Positions 18,485-27,866 of a stretch of 35,267 bases of DNA are shown in pieces. The position numbers and the translations under genes were made by a program. Location: the NCBI GenBank assembly GCA_947455425.1, contig CANGOT010000002.1, forward strand, positions 1-35,267, given 5' to 3'. The first letter of the stretch is position 1, and each line of letters starts with the position of its first letter. The notes below the pieces were generated by a model. That model was not told the origin of the DNA and did no database searches. It was given only the letters and a program-made list of their open reading frames with translations. The stretch comes from Chitinophagaceae bacterium (GTDB taxonomy: Bacteria > Bacteroidota > Bacteroidia > Chitinophagales > Chitinophagaceae).

Positions 18485-20578
18485 ATGCAATTAAAAAAAC
18501 TACTGCTTGCTATATGGCTACTGCTTTTGTTAAACGGGTATGCCCAACCCATTGAAAAAGCAGCAACAGATGCTTATATGATAACAAGAATGGCAGAAAA
18601 ATTTCACGTTCAGCCCAGAACTTTAAATGCCGATTTTTCAAAGGATGTATACAATGCATTATTAAAAAAAATAGATGGAGAAAAGATTTTTTTAACCCAG
18701 GAAGATATCAAACAGCTAGATGTTTATAAGTTTACATTAGACAAAGAAATTGCATCTCAAAAAACAAATTTTCTTCAAACCCTTATCAATATTTACTCCC
18801 TTCGCTTGCAGCAGGTAGATACAATGGCTGATCATATTTTAAAACAACCTTTTAATTTTAATTTGCCAGAAAAATATACTGTGCAGGAAGACACTTCATA
18901 CCCTGCAAACCTTGCTGCACTAAATGTGAAGCTCTATAAGAATTTTAAATATCCGATTGCTTCAGAAATTGCTGCGGTATTAAAAGAAGTAAAAGAAACA
19001 ACAAAACATAAAAAAATAATTGATAGTACTCAGACTGTTCTCAGAAAAAAAGTGCTCGAAATATTTAGACGCACCATTCAAAAAGAATTACAATCTCCTG
19101 GGGGTGTTGCACAAATTATTTCTAATGATTACTGTAAGTCAATTGCAAGTTGCTACGATCCTCACACAACTTATATGTCATTAACCGATAGAGAGAACTT
19201 TGAAAGTGAGTTAGGCAAGAAAAAAATGGCTTTTGGTTTTAATTTCGATGAGGATGAAGATGGAAATGCTACTATAAAAAAAATAGCTCCAGGCAGTGCT
19301 GCCTTTAAAAGTGGTATGATTAATAAAGGGGATAAAATTATTTCTATTCAATGGGAAGGCTCTAAAGCTATAGATGTGAGCAATGCCTCTGTTGGAGAAA
19401 TAAGTGAAATTTTAGCATCAGATAATCACGCAAAAGCAACCCTTACTTTTTTAAAAGCAGATGGCACTAAAAGACAGGTTGAGTTAAATAAAGAACAACA
19501 AATTGACGATACAGATGATAATAAAGTAAAAAGTTATTTGTTGAAAGGAGAGAAAACTATTGGCTACATATCCTTACCTTCTTTTTACGAGGATTGGGAA
19601 GATAAGAATAGTATTAATGGTTGCTCTAATGATGTTGCTAAAGAAATATTAAAACTAAAAAAAGAAAATATAGATGGTTTAGTTTTAGATGTTAGATACA
19701 ATGGTGGAGGTTCGGTTAGCGAAGCAGTTGACTTAGCCGGAATTTTTATTGATGCCGGCCCCATTGCACAAATAAAATTAAGAGAGCCCAAACCAATTAC
19801 TTTAAAAGATGGCAATAGAGGAACCATTTATGATGGCCCTCTAACATTGCTGGTAAATGGATTTAGTGCTTCTGCATCAGAGTTATTAGCTGGTACTTTA
19901 CAAGACTATCATCGTGCATTAATTATTGGCAGTTCAACCTATGGAAAAGCTACAGGGCAAATGGTTTTACCTTTCGATACAACTATCTCGCTAAAGGAAA
20001 AAATAGACAACATTCAAAAATCTTCTTTTATCAAATTAACAGATTTACAAGTCTACCGGGTTACAGGTGCCACTGCACAATTTAAAGGTGTTGTACCTGA
20101 TATTATTTTACCAGATGCTACAGATGCATACGATACAAAAGAAAGAAATGAACCTTTTGCAATTCCATCAAATAATATTGAAGCCAATAAATACTATTTG
20201 CCAAATAAGCCTTTACCTGTTGATTTGTTACATGAAAAAGCATTATTGTATAAAAAGGAAGATCCATATTTTACTACCATTTCTACATTTATAGATAAAA
20301 GAAAAAACAAAGTAAAGCAAGAAGATGTGTCTTTAAAAATAGAAGACTTGCTGAAAAAAAATTTATCGGAAGTTGATGATGACGATGAAAACGAAACAAC
20401 ATTCACAGAGTCAACCAAAGAAAAAAAGTTTTTTTCAATTAACTTAAATAGCTACGAAGCCGAAAGAGTAAAGTCTGATTCAAATTTAAAAAATGAAACT
20501 GATGAACTTAAAGACTATTTATCAAAAGATCCATATTTAAAAATTGCTTATCGTTTGATGTTATTGATGATAAAATAG
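18485..20578 (+). CDS. prc-like: Carboxy-terminal processing (tail-specific) protease, S41 family with PDZ
   Basis: YDPHTTYMSLTDRENFESELGKK, PDZ (IKKIAPGSAAFKSGMINKGDKI), LVLDVRYNGGGSVSEAVDLAGIF, VNGFSASASELLAGTLQDYHRALIIGSSTYGKATGQ. Confidence 0.95.
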   Translation: MQLKKLLLAIWLLLLLNGYAQPIEKAATDAYMITRMAEKFHVQPRTLNADFSKDVYNALLKKIDGEKIFLTQEDIKQLDVYKFTLDKEIASQKTNFLQTLINIYSLRLQQVDTMADHILKQPFNFNLPEKYTVQEDTSYPANLAALNVKLYKNFKYPIASEIAAVLKEVKETTKHKKIIDSTQTVLRKKVLEIFRRTIQKELQSPGGVAQIISNDYCKSIASCYDPHTTYMSLTDRENFESELGKKKMAFGFNFDEDEDGNATIKKIAPGSAAFKSGMINKGDKIISIQWEGSKAIDVSNASVGEISEILASDNHAKATLTFLKADGTKRQVELNKEQQIDDTDDNKVKSYLLKGEKTIGYISLPSFYEDWEDKNSINGCSNDVAKEILKLKKENIDGLVLDVRYNGGGSVSEAVDLAGIFIDAGPIAQIKLREPKPITLKDGNRGTIYDGPLTLLVNGFSASASELLAGTLQDYHRALIIGSSTYGKATGQMVLPFDTTISLKEKIDNIQKSSFIKLTDLQVYRVTGATAQFKGVVPDIILPDATDAYDTKERNEPFAIPSNNIEANKYYLPNKPLPVDLLHEKALLYKKEDPYFTTISTFIDKRKNKVKQEDVSLKIEDLLKKNLSEVDDDDENETTFTESTKEKKFFSINLNSYEAERVKSDSNLKNETDELKDYLSKDPYLKIAYRLMLLMIK

Positions 20579-20611
20579 TTTTATTATTGCTAAAATTACC
20601 AACTACTATTT

Positions 20612-21652
20612 ATGAAAAAAATTACACTATTTTTAATTTCTGTGTTTGTTGTTACTAACCTTTTAACAGCACAAGATTTAGATCAACCCGGAGCCTATAT
20701 GAATGCTATGAGTAGCACTCATAAAGAAATGGACCAAAAGTATATGGCGTATACCAGTGCTGCTGCACACGGAAAAAGAGCTAGAAAGGTTGAAAAACTT
20801 AGACTTCAGGTACTTGAGTCCATTAATAAAACGCTTGATAAAATTTCTGATTTGCCTTATTACAAAGGCGATAACAGTTTGCGTCAAAGTAATATAGAGT
20901 ATGTAAAATTTTGCTACACCATTTTCAATGAGGATTATGCAAAAATTGTAAACACAGAAGAAATTGCAGAGCAATCTTTTGATGAAATGCAGGCCCAGCT
21001 CTTATTAAGAGAGAAAGTTGATGAAAAATTAAAACTTGCTGTTGATAAAGTAAATAAAGCTGGTAAAGACTTTGCTGCTAAATACAAAGTGAATATTATT
21101 GATGGGGGCAAGGATGACCTGGGAGAAAAAATGGAACAAGCCGGCAAGGTTAACAAATATTATAAACCAATTTACCTGATATTTTTTAAATGTAATTGGC
21201 AGGACAATGCATTAACAAAAGCACTCAATGAGAATAAAGTTAATGATGTAGAACAAGCTCGAAGTGCAATTATCAAATATGCAGATGAAGGTTTAATGGC
21301 TATCGAAGCGATACAATCTTTTGAAGGAGATGCTTCATTAAAGATGGCTTGCAAACAGGCTTTACAGGCATTTAAGGCAATTGCCGAAAAAGAAACACCG
21401 AAGATTACAGACTACCACTTAAAAAAAGAGAATTTCGAAAAAATAAAAAAAGCATACGAAGCGAAATCACAAAGCGACAGAAGTAAAGAAGATGTAAATG
21501 CCTACAATAAAGCTGTTGCAGAGATGAATGCAGCTGTAAACATCTCTAATCAAGCTGATGCCAATGCAAATAACAAACGCAACGAGGCATATAAAAGCTG
21601 GGAAGATGCAGTTAAAGTATTTTATGATACACATGTGCCACACTATAAATAA
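20612..21652 (+). CDS. Secreted, lysine-rich helical protein; hypothetical (possibly LIC11966-like surface protein)
   Basis: Signal peptide MKKITLFLISVFVVTNLLTAQ, then Lys/Glu/Ala-rich helical sequence with no recognised catalytic motif. Confidence 0.55.
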   Translation: MKKITLFLISVFVVTNLLTAQDLDQPGAYMNAMSSTHKEMDQKYMAYTSAAAHGKRARKVEKLRLQVLESINKTLDKISDLPYYKGDNSLRQSNIEYVKFCYTIFNEDYAKIVNTEEIAEQSFDEMQAQLLLREKVDEKLKLAVDKVNKAGKDFAAKYKVNIIDGGKDDLGEKMEQAGKVNKYYKPIYLIFFKCNWQDNALTKALNENKVNDVEQARSAIIKYADEGLMAIEAIQSFEGDASLKMACKQALQAFKAIAEKETPKITDYHLKKENFEKIKKAYEAKSQSDRSKEDVNAYNKAVAEMNAAVNISNQADANANNKRNEAYKSWEDAVKVFYDTHVPHYK

Positions 21653-21709
21653 TCAGAGTTTAGTAAACTGGTAATGACGAAAATCATAATATGTCAAATT
21701 GATGTATAA

Positions 21710-21717
21710 TAGATTTG
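21710..21717 (+). promoter_or_regulatory. Bacteroidota -7 promoter element (TAnnTTTG) upstream of pdxH
   Basis: TAGATTTG 18 bp before the pdxH ATG. Confidence 0.45.
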
Positions 21718-21734
21718 CTTTTTAACTTTTATAT

Positions 21735-22373
21735 ATGAATAATTCTGTTGCAGATATTAGAAAGGATTATACGCTTAAGTCATTATCAGAAAACGATGTT
21801 ACATCTAATCCATTGTCACAATTTTCTGTTTGGTGGAATGAAGCAATTGATAGCAATATTGATGAAGTAAATGCTATGACTTTATCAACTATTAAACAGA
21901 ATTTAAGCCCTGCTTCACGAATTGTTTTGTTGAAAGATTTTTCCGAGAATGGATTCACTTTTTTTACTAATTATCAAAGTGCAAAAGGCGAACAGTTGTT
22001 TGAAAATCCCAATGCAGCTTTATGTTTTTTTTGGAAAGAATTGCAACGCCAAGTTCGTATAGAAGGTGTGGTAGAAAGGGTTTCTGCTGCAATTAATGAT
22101 GAGTACTTTAACTCTCGCCCAACCGGCAGTAAATTGGGAGCTTGGGCATCACCACAAAGCAAGGTTATTGAAAGCAGAGAGATTCTAATACAAAATGAAG
22201 AAAACTACAAAAAACAATTCGGAGGAAATATTATTCGACCACCACACTGGGGTGGCTATATTCTAAAGCCAAATTACATTGAGTTTTGGCAAGGCAGAAG
22301 CAATCGTTTACACGATAGAATTTGCTATACCCTAGAAAATAATCATTGGAAAATTGAACGTTTAGCTCCTTAA
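21735..22373 (+). CDS. pdxH: Pyridoxamine 5'-phosphate oxidase
   Basis: RKDYTLKSLSENDVTSNPLSQFSVWWNEAI, SRIVLLKDFSENGFTFFTNYQSAKG, PHWGGYILKPNYIEFWQGRSNRLHDR, WKIERLAP. Confidence 0.96.
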   Translation: MNNSVADIRKDYTLKSLSENDVTSNPLSQFSVWWNEAIDSNIDEVNAMTLSTIKQNLSPASRIVLLKDFSENGFTFFTNYQSAKGEQLFENPNAALCFFWKELQRQVRIEGVVERVSAAINDEYFNSRPTGSKLGAWASPQSKVIESREILIQNEENYKKQFGGNIIRPPHWGGYILKPNYIEFWQGRSNRLHDRICYTLENNHWKIERLAP

Positions 22374-22382
22374 ACAAAGTCG

Positions 22383-23417
22383 TTATACAATTTCCCAAAC
22401 TTCATTGCCTCTTAATAATTTATCTAAATTACCTTTTCCTTTAGAAGTAATTACTTCTTCAATTTGCATAGCCATTACATCTTCATAGCAAGCCCTGTTT
22501 GTTTGATAAAACACACCAAATGGTCTAGGCAAATGATCAATATTTTGAGGATTATCAAACATTCTTACGAGTACCTGAGCTTTATAAAAATCTGCTTCGT
22601 CATGAATCCATAAGTCATCAAGCCCAATACTATCGCCAATTTCAACAACAACAGGTTTAAATCCATCGAGCTTAATTCCTTTATTTTGGTTTGCTCCAAA
22701 TACAAGAGGTTTTCCTTGTTCTAAAAATATTACTTCATCTGCTTTACTGCTTTTCTCAGTAAAAATCTCAAAAGCTCCATCATTAAAAATATTACAGTTT
22801 TGATATATTTCAACAAACGAAGCTCCTTTATGCTGGCTGGCTCTCACTAATACCTGTTGCAAATGTTTGGGATCTCTATCCATACTTCTTGCTATAAAAG
22901 TAGCATCAGCTCCCATGGCTAGAGCCAATGGATTAAATGGATGATCGATACTTCCATAAGGCGTGCTTTTTGTTATTTTATGTTCTTCAGAAGTTGGAGA
23001 ATATTGTCCTTTTGTTAAACCATAAATCTGATTGTTGAATACCAGCATATTCAAATCAAAATTTCTTCTCAATAAGTGAATAGTATGATTACCTCCAATA
23101 CTTAAACTATCGCCATCACCACTCACAATCCAAACACTTAAGTCTGGTCGAGCAGCCTTCAAGCCACTTGCAATAGCTGTTGCCCTTCCATGTATACTAT
23201 GCATTCCATATGTATTCATATAATATGGAAAACGGCTACTACAGCCAATTCCAGAGACAATTACAATATTTTCTTTAGGAATACCGAGTGTTGGCATTAC
23301 TTTTTGCACTTGTGCCAAAATACTATAATCTCCACAACCCGGACACCAACGTACTTCCTGGTCGGTGGCAAAATCTTTGGCTGTTAATGTTTGAGGGGCA
23401 ATTGCTGTAGTACTCAT
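22383..23417 (-). CDS. korB: 2-oxoacid:ferredoxin oxidoreductase subunit beta
   Basis: VRWCPGCGDYSILAQVQKV, GIGCSSRFPYYMNTYGMHSIHGRATAIASGLK, VSGDGDSLSIGGNHTIHLLRRN (TPP motif). Confidence 0.93.
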   Translation of the reverse strand: MSTTAIAPQTLTAKDFATDQEVRWCPGCGDYSILAQVQKVMPTLGIPKENIVIVSGIGCSSRFPYYMNTYGMHSIHGRATAIASGLKAARPDLSVWIVSGDGDSLSIGGNHTIHLLRRNFDLNMLVFNNQIYGLTKGQYSPTSEEHKITKSTPYGSIDHPFNPLALAMGADATFIARSMDRDPKHLQQVLVRASQHKGASFVEIYQNCNIFNDGAFEIFTEKSSKADEVIFLEQGKPLVFGANQNKGIKLDGFKPVVVEIGDSIGLDDLWIHDEADFYKAQVLVRMFDNPQNIDHLPRPFGVFYQTNRACYEDVMAMQIEEVITSKGKGNLDKLLRGNEVWEIV

Positions 23418-23433
23418 ATGGTTAAAAATTAAA

Positions 23434-23441
23434 CAAATGTA
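23434..23441 (-). promoter_or_regulatory. Bacteroidota -7 element (TAnnTTTG) upstream of korB
   Basis: TACATTTG on the minus strand 16 bp before the korB start. Confidence 0.5.
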
Positions 23442-23540
23442 CTGCGAGTTTGGTTACATTAAACTTTTGAAATGCAAACGATGGCAAATCAGTGTGCTTT
23501 AAATTAGTTTTTGTTATTTCAAAATCTCTCCTCACCTTTG

Positions 23541-23562
23541 AATAGTTGCATAAACAACTATT
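23541..23562. promoter_or_regulatory. Probable MarR operator (22-bp inverted repeat abutting the marR start codon)
   Basis: AATAGTTG-CATAAA-CAACTATT, perfect 8-bp arms, immediately followed by ATG at 23563. Confidence 0.7.
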
Positions 23563-24009
23563 ATGGCAAATAATCAGTTTAAACGGGGTGAACTTTATAG
23601 TGTAATCAATGCAATGGCTGCTGCAGCGATAGCACGTCGCATGCAAAAAAATTTTAGAACAGCCGGGCTGGAAATAACCATTGAGCAATGGAGTATTTTA
23701 TATCATTTATGGAAAGAAGACGGTTTAAATCAGCAACAACTTTGTGATAAAACTTTTCGTGATAAACCAAGTATCACAAGGCTTATAGACAATCTGGTAA
23801 AGCTTAGTTTGGTTGAAAGAAAAGTCAGCCAAACCGATAAAAGAGTCAACTATATTTTTCTCACAGAGACAGCAAAAAACCTTCAAGATCAAACGATAGA
23901 AATAGCCAATCAAACAATGGATGAGGCTTTGATTGGTATTTCAAAAGCCGAAATAGAAACTGTGAAAAATGTGTTGCAAAAAGTGTATGATAATTTGAAT
24001 AACCAATAA
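23563..24009 (+). CDS. MarR family transcriptional regulator
   Basis: LEITIEQWSILYHLWKEDGLNQQQLCDKTFRDKPSITRLIDNLVKLSLVERKVSQTDKRVNYIFLTE (wHTH). Confidence 0.93.
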   Translation: MANNQFKRGELYSVINAMAAAAIARRMQKNFRTAGLEITIEQWSILYHLWKEDGLNQQQLCDKTFRDKPSITRLIDNLVKLSLVERKVSQTDKRVNYIFLTETAKNLQDQTIEIANQTMDEALIGISKAEIETVKNVLQKVYDNLNNQ

Positions 24010-24023
24010 TAAATAATTACAAT

Positions 24024-25796
24024 ATGTCAAAGAACTTATCAGGTGGGGAATGGCTCATAAAAGATAGCAATTACTTAGAAACATTTACGCCAGAAGATTT
24101 TAATGAAGAACAACAAATGGTAATGGATATGTGTCAACAGTTTTTAGACACAGAAATTTACCCTGTTGTAGAACAAATAGATAAACAGGAAGAAGGTTTA
24201 ATGCAAAGTTTAATGGTAAAAGCTGGTGAACAAGGATTACTATCTACTGCTTTTCCAGAACAATATGGTGGTTTAGGTAAAGACTTTATTACTGCAACCA
24301 TTGTAAATGAAGGATTAGGAGGCGGTCATAGCTTTAGTGTTGCTATTGCAGCACATACAGGTATTGGCAGTTTGCCCATTTTATATTTTGGAACCGAAGA
24401 ACAAAAACTAAAGTACATTCCCAAACTAGCCAATGGTGAATTTAAAGGAGCCTATGGTTTAACAGAACCTAATAGTGGCAGCGATGCGTTAAGTGCAAAA
24501 ACAACAGCTGTATTAAGTGAAGACGGGAAACATTATTTACTAAATGGACAAAAATGCTGGATTACCAATGGAGGCTTTGCAGATGTTTATACTGTATTTG
24601 CGAAAATTGATGGAACTCAATTTACTGCATTTATTGTAGAGCGTGGGTTTGAAGGATTTACACAAGGCCCGGAAGAACACAAAATGGGTATTAAAGGGTC
24701 ATCAACTGTACAACTATATTTTCAGGATTGTAAAGTACCCGTTGAGAATGTATTAGGAGAAATTGGTAAAGGACACATCATTGCTTTTAATATTCTAAAC
24801 ATTGGAAGATTAAAACTTTGTGCAGCTACTTTGGGTGGTGCAAAACGTGCAACTACAACAACTGTAAAGTATGCAAATACCCGTGAGCAATTTAAAATGC
24901 CTATAGCAAAGTTTGGTGCTGTTAAGCATAAGTTAGCAGAAATGGCCATTAGAATGTGGGTGAGTGAAAGTGCTTTATACAGAACAAGTAAATGGATTGA
25001 TACCAAAGAGCATGAGTTGCTTGAAAGTGGCGAAACCTTTGCTCATGCATTGCTTGGTGCTGCCGAAGAGTTTGCAATAGAATGTGCCATGTTAAAAGTA
25101 TTTGGTAGTGAAGTCTTAGATTATGTTGTAGATGAAGGGGTGCAAGTTCATGGTGGTAATGGATTTAGTGATGAATACTTAATTAGCAAAGCATATCGTG
25201 ATAGTCGTATCAACAGAATTTATGAAGGCACGAATGAAATAAATAGATTGCTGACTGTTGATATGATGTTAAAACGTGCCATGAAGGGTAAGTTGGACTT
25301 AATGACTCCTGCTATGAATGTACAAAAGGAGTTAATGAGTATTCCCGATTTTGGTAGTGATGATGAAACCCCTTTTGCTAAAGAAATTAAATACATCAAT
25401 AATTTTAAAAAAGCTATCCTAATGGTTGCAGGTGCTGCGGTTCAAAAGTTAATGATGCAATTAGAAAAAGAACAGGAAGTGTTGATGAATATTGCAGATA
25501 TGGCTATTGAAACTTTTCATTGTGAAAGTGCATTATTGCGAGTGATGAAAATGACTGGAAGTAATAATGAAAAAGCAGCCATTTGTGAAGATATCATGAA
25601 AACCTATATTTACGATGCTGCAGATAGAATTAATAAAGCTGGTAAAGATGCTTTAAATAGTTTTGCCGAAGGTGATGAGCTGAGAATGATGCACATTGGT
25701 TTAAAACGTTTTACTAAAGTAGAACCATTTAATACAAAGGAAAGCCGTAGAAGAATAGCTGCGAAGATGATTGAAGCAGATGCATATTGCTTCTAG
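24024..25796 (+). CDS. Acyl-CoA dehydrogenase family protein
   Basis: FPEQYGGLGKDFITATIVNEGLG, GAYGLTEPNSGSDALSAKTTA, LNGQKCWITNGGFAD, YANTREQFKMPIAKFGAVKHKLAEMA, QVHGGNGFSDEYLISKAYRDSRINRIYEGTNEINR. Confidence 0.95.
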   Translation: MSKNLSGGEWLIKDSNYLETFTPEDFNEEQQMVMDMCQQFLDTEIYPVVEQIDKQEEGLMQSLMVKAGEQGLLSTAFPEQYGGLGKDFITATIVNEGLGGGHSFSVAIAAHTGIGSLPILYFGTEEQKLKYIPKLANGEFKGAYGLTEPNSGSDALSAKTTAVLSEDGKHYLLNGQKCWITNGGFADVYTVFAKIDGTQFTAFIVERGFEGFTQGPEEHKMGIKGSSTVQLYFQDCKVPVENVLGEIGKGHIIAFNILNIGRLKLCAATLGGAKRATTTTVKYANTREQFKMPIAKFGAVKHKLAEMAIRMWVSESALYRTSKWIDTKEHELLESGETFAHALLGAAEEFAIECAMLKVFGSEVLDYVVDEGVQVHGGNGFSDEYLISKAYRDSRINRIYEGTNEINRLLTVDMMLKRAMKGKLDLMTPAMNVQKELMSIPDFGSDDETPFAKEIKYINNFKKAILMVAGAAVQKLMMQLEKEQEVLMNIADMAIETFHCESALLRVMKMTGSNNEKAAICEDIMKTYIYDAADRINKAGKDALNSFAEGDELRMMHIGLKRFTKVEPFNTKESRRRIAAKMIEADAYCF

Positions 25797-25814
25797 AATT
25801 TTATTTTTATTTAT

Positions 25815-25848
25815 AGAGGTTACATCTTTTTTTAAAGGTGTAACCTCT
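25815..25848 (+). terminator. Intrinsic terminator after acyl-CoA dehydrogenase
   Basis: AGAGGTTACATCTTTTTTTAAAGGTGTAACCTCT followed by TTTATTTT. Confidence 0.85.
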
Positions 25849-25878
25849 TTTATTTTAATTTGCAACACAAACCTACCA

Positions 25879-26448
25879 ATGCAACAAAATAAAATTATCA
25901 TCATCACTGCTCCATCAGGTGCTGGCAAAACATCCATTACGCATTTTTTACTAAACAAATATCCAAATCTTGCGTTCTCTGTTTCTGCTGCAACTCGCAA
26001 TCCACGTGGCAAAGAAAAAGATGGTATTGATTACTATTTTATTGGTGCCGAAGACTTTCAACAAAGAATAGAAAACAATGAGTTTGTAGAATGGGAAATG
26101 GTTTATGAGGGCAAGTATTATGGCACTTTAAAAAGTGAGTTACAAAGAATTTGGGATGCAGGAAAAACACCCATTTTAGATATTGATGTGAAAGGAGCCA
26201 TTCATGTTGAACAGCAATATATAAAGTCAACCCTTTCTATTTTTATTGAACCGCCTAGTATTGATGAATTAAAAATAAGACTTCAAGCGAGAGGCACAGA
26301 AAACCAAGATAGTATTGACGCACGTGTTAACAAAGCTGCTTACGAAATATCCTTTAAACATCATTTTAGTGTTAATATTATCAATGCAGATTTAGCAACA
26401 GCTTGTAAAGAAGCAGAGCAAGCGATTACAGATTTTCTCTCAAAATAA
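25879..26448 (+). CDS. gmk: Guanylate kinase
   Basis: IIIITAPSGAGKTSITHFLL, FSVSAATRNPRGKEKDGIDYYFI, EFVEWEMVYEGKYYGTLKSE, ILDIDVKGA. Start at 25879, since the ORF upstream of this crosses the terminator. Confidence 0.95.
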   Translation: MQQNKIIIITAPSGAGKTSITHFLLNKYPNLAFSVSAATRNPRGKEKDGIDYYFIGAEDFQQRIENNEFVEWEMVYEGKYYGTLKSELQRIWDAGKTPILDIDVKGAIHVEQQYIKSTLSIFIEPPSIDELKIRLQARGTENQDSIDARVNKAAYEISFKHHFSVNIINADLATACKEAEQAITDFLSK

Positions 26449-26462
26449 TTAAATTATTTAGA

Positions 26463-27794
26463 ATGCAATCTAAACAACAACTCAATCTTTTTTCTTTAGT
26501 AATGATTGTTGTGGGGTTAGTAATCGGAATGGGAATTTTTCGTACAGCAGCTACTTCTGCAAAAGGTGCCATTGAACCTTCTGTTTATTTCACAGCCTGG
26601 ATTATTGGCGGGTTTATTGCCATTTGCGGAGCTTTAACGTTTGCCGAAATTGGTAGCCGAATGCCTGTGATTGGTGGCTATTATAAAGTGTTTAGTTATG
26701 CTTATCATCCAAGCGTAGCATTTGGTGTAAATTGCATTATCATTATTAGTAACGCCGCAGGTGTGGCAGGCGTGGCCATTATTGGTAGCGGTTATATTAC
26801 CAAAATATTTCCCCAGCATTTATGGACAGATATTGACAAAGCTATTATCAGCAGCCTTGCTATTATTACATTTTACTGCATTAACTTAATGGGACTAAAA
26901 ACAAGTAGTCTTGCTCAGAATATTTTAATGCTCATTAAAATTGCAATGGTGATGATGCTTGCAGGATGTTTATTTTCAACATCAAACTATGAAGTACAAA
27001 CTCATAATACTGTTACACAACCTGTCAATACTTTAAATTGGATACAAAGTCTTGGTGTATCGCTCATCGCAGTCACATTTACTTGCAGTGGCTACGAACA
27101 CACCATAAATTTTGGTGGCGAAATAAAGAAGGCTGCTAAAAATATTCCTAGAGGTATATTCATTGGAATCAGCATTGTTATTACTTTATACCTGCTTGTA
27201 AGTCTTAGTTATTACTTAATTATTGGCTTCGAGAACATTAAAACAGAAAACGAAATTGCTTATGTCTTAATTAATAAAGTGTTTGGGCAAACTATAGCAA
27301 AAGTGTTTTCCTTCTTTTTATTTGTGGGTGTATTAGCTTATGTAAATACTTTGCTCATGAGCAATCCAAGAATTATGTTTGCAATGGGTCAAGATGGTAG
27401 TTTGCCAAAAATATTTGCAAAGCAACATCATAAAACACAAGTACAAACTATTGCTCTTACTGTATTTGCAGCCATTTGTATTATTATTTTATTTTATGCA
27501 CAAACCTTTGATAAGATACTCAACTTCTCTATTTTTTTAGATTGCTTTGGAATGGTTGCCAGCTCTGCATCTGTTTTTATTTTACGAAAACGAACCAGGC
27601 ATTTAAATAATACAGGCATCTACCAAATGAAATATAAAATTCTAACTGTATTATTTATTATCGCATATTTATTTGTTGGTATAAGTATTACCATTCAAAC
27701 CCCTGACCTGGCTTTAATTGGTCTTTGTGTGCTAATAGGATTCATAATTATATATTTTTTATTTTCAGAAAAGAAAAAAAGTATCAAGTTATAA
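26463..27794 (+). CDS. APC family amino acid permease
   Basis: LVIGMGIFRTAATSAKGAIEPSVYFTAWIIGGFIAICGALTFAEIGSRMPVIGGYYKVF; about 12 hydrophobic segments. Confidence 0.9.
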   Translation: MQSKQQLNLFSLVMIVVGLVIGMGIFRTAATSAKGAIEPSVYFTAWIIGGFIAICGALTFAEIGSRMPVIGGYYKVFSYAYHPSVAFGVNCIIIISNAAGVAGVAIIGSGYITKIFPQHLWTDIDKAIISSLAIITFYCINLMGLKTSSLAQNILMLIKIAMVMMLAGCLFSTSNYEVQTHNTVTQPVNTLNWIQSLGVSLIAVTFTCSGYEHTINFGGEIKKAAKNIPRGIFIGISIVITLYLLVSLSYYLIIGFENIKTENEIAYVLINKVFGQTIAKVFSFFLFVGVLAYVNTLLMSNPRIMFAMGQDGSLPKIFAKQHHKTQVQTIALTVFAAICIIILFYAQTFDKILNFSIFLDCFGMVASSASVFILRKRTRHLNNTGIYQMKYKILTVLFIIAYLFVGISITIQTPDLALIGLCVLIGFIIIYFLFSEKKKSIKL

Positions 27795-27866
27795 GTATTA
27801 TTTCATCGAAAAATTACTCCCTTCATAATATCAGTTTCATAATACATAATTCTTTTACTTTGCTAT

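Noticed and set aside
23422-23688. 88-aa minus-strand ORF across the korB-marR intergenic region
   Set aside because: Covers the promoter/operator region and the marR N-terminus; composition not protein-like.
25701-26012. 103-aa minus-strand ORF spanning the acyl-CoA dehydrogenase end and gmk start
   Set aside because: Crosses a clear intrinsic terminator and is antisense to two well-supported genes.
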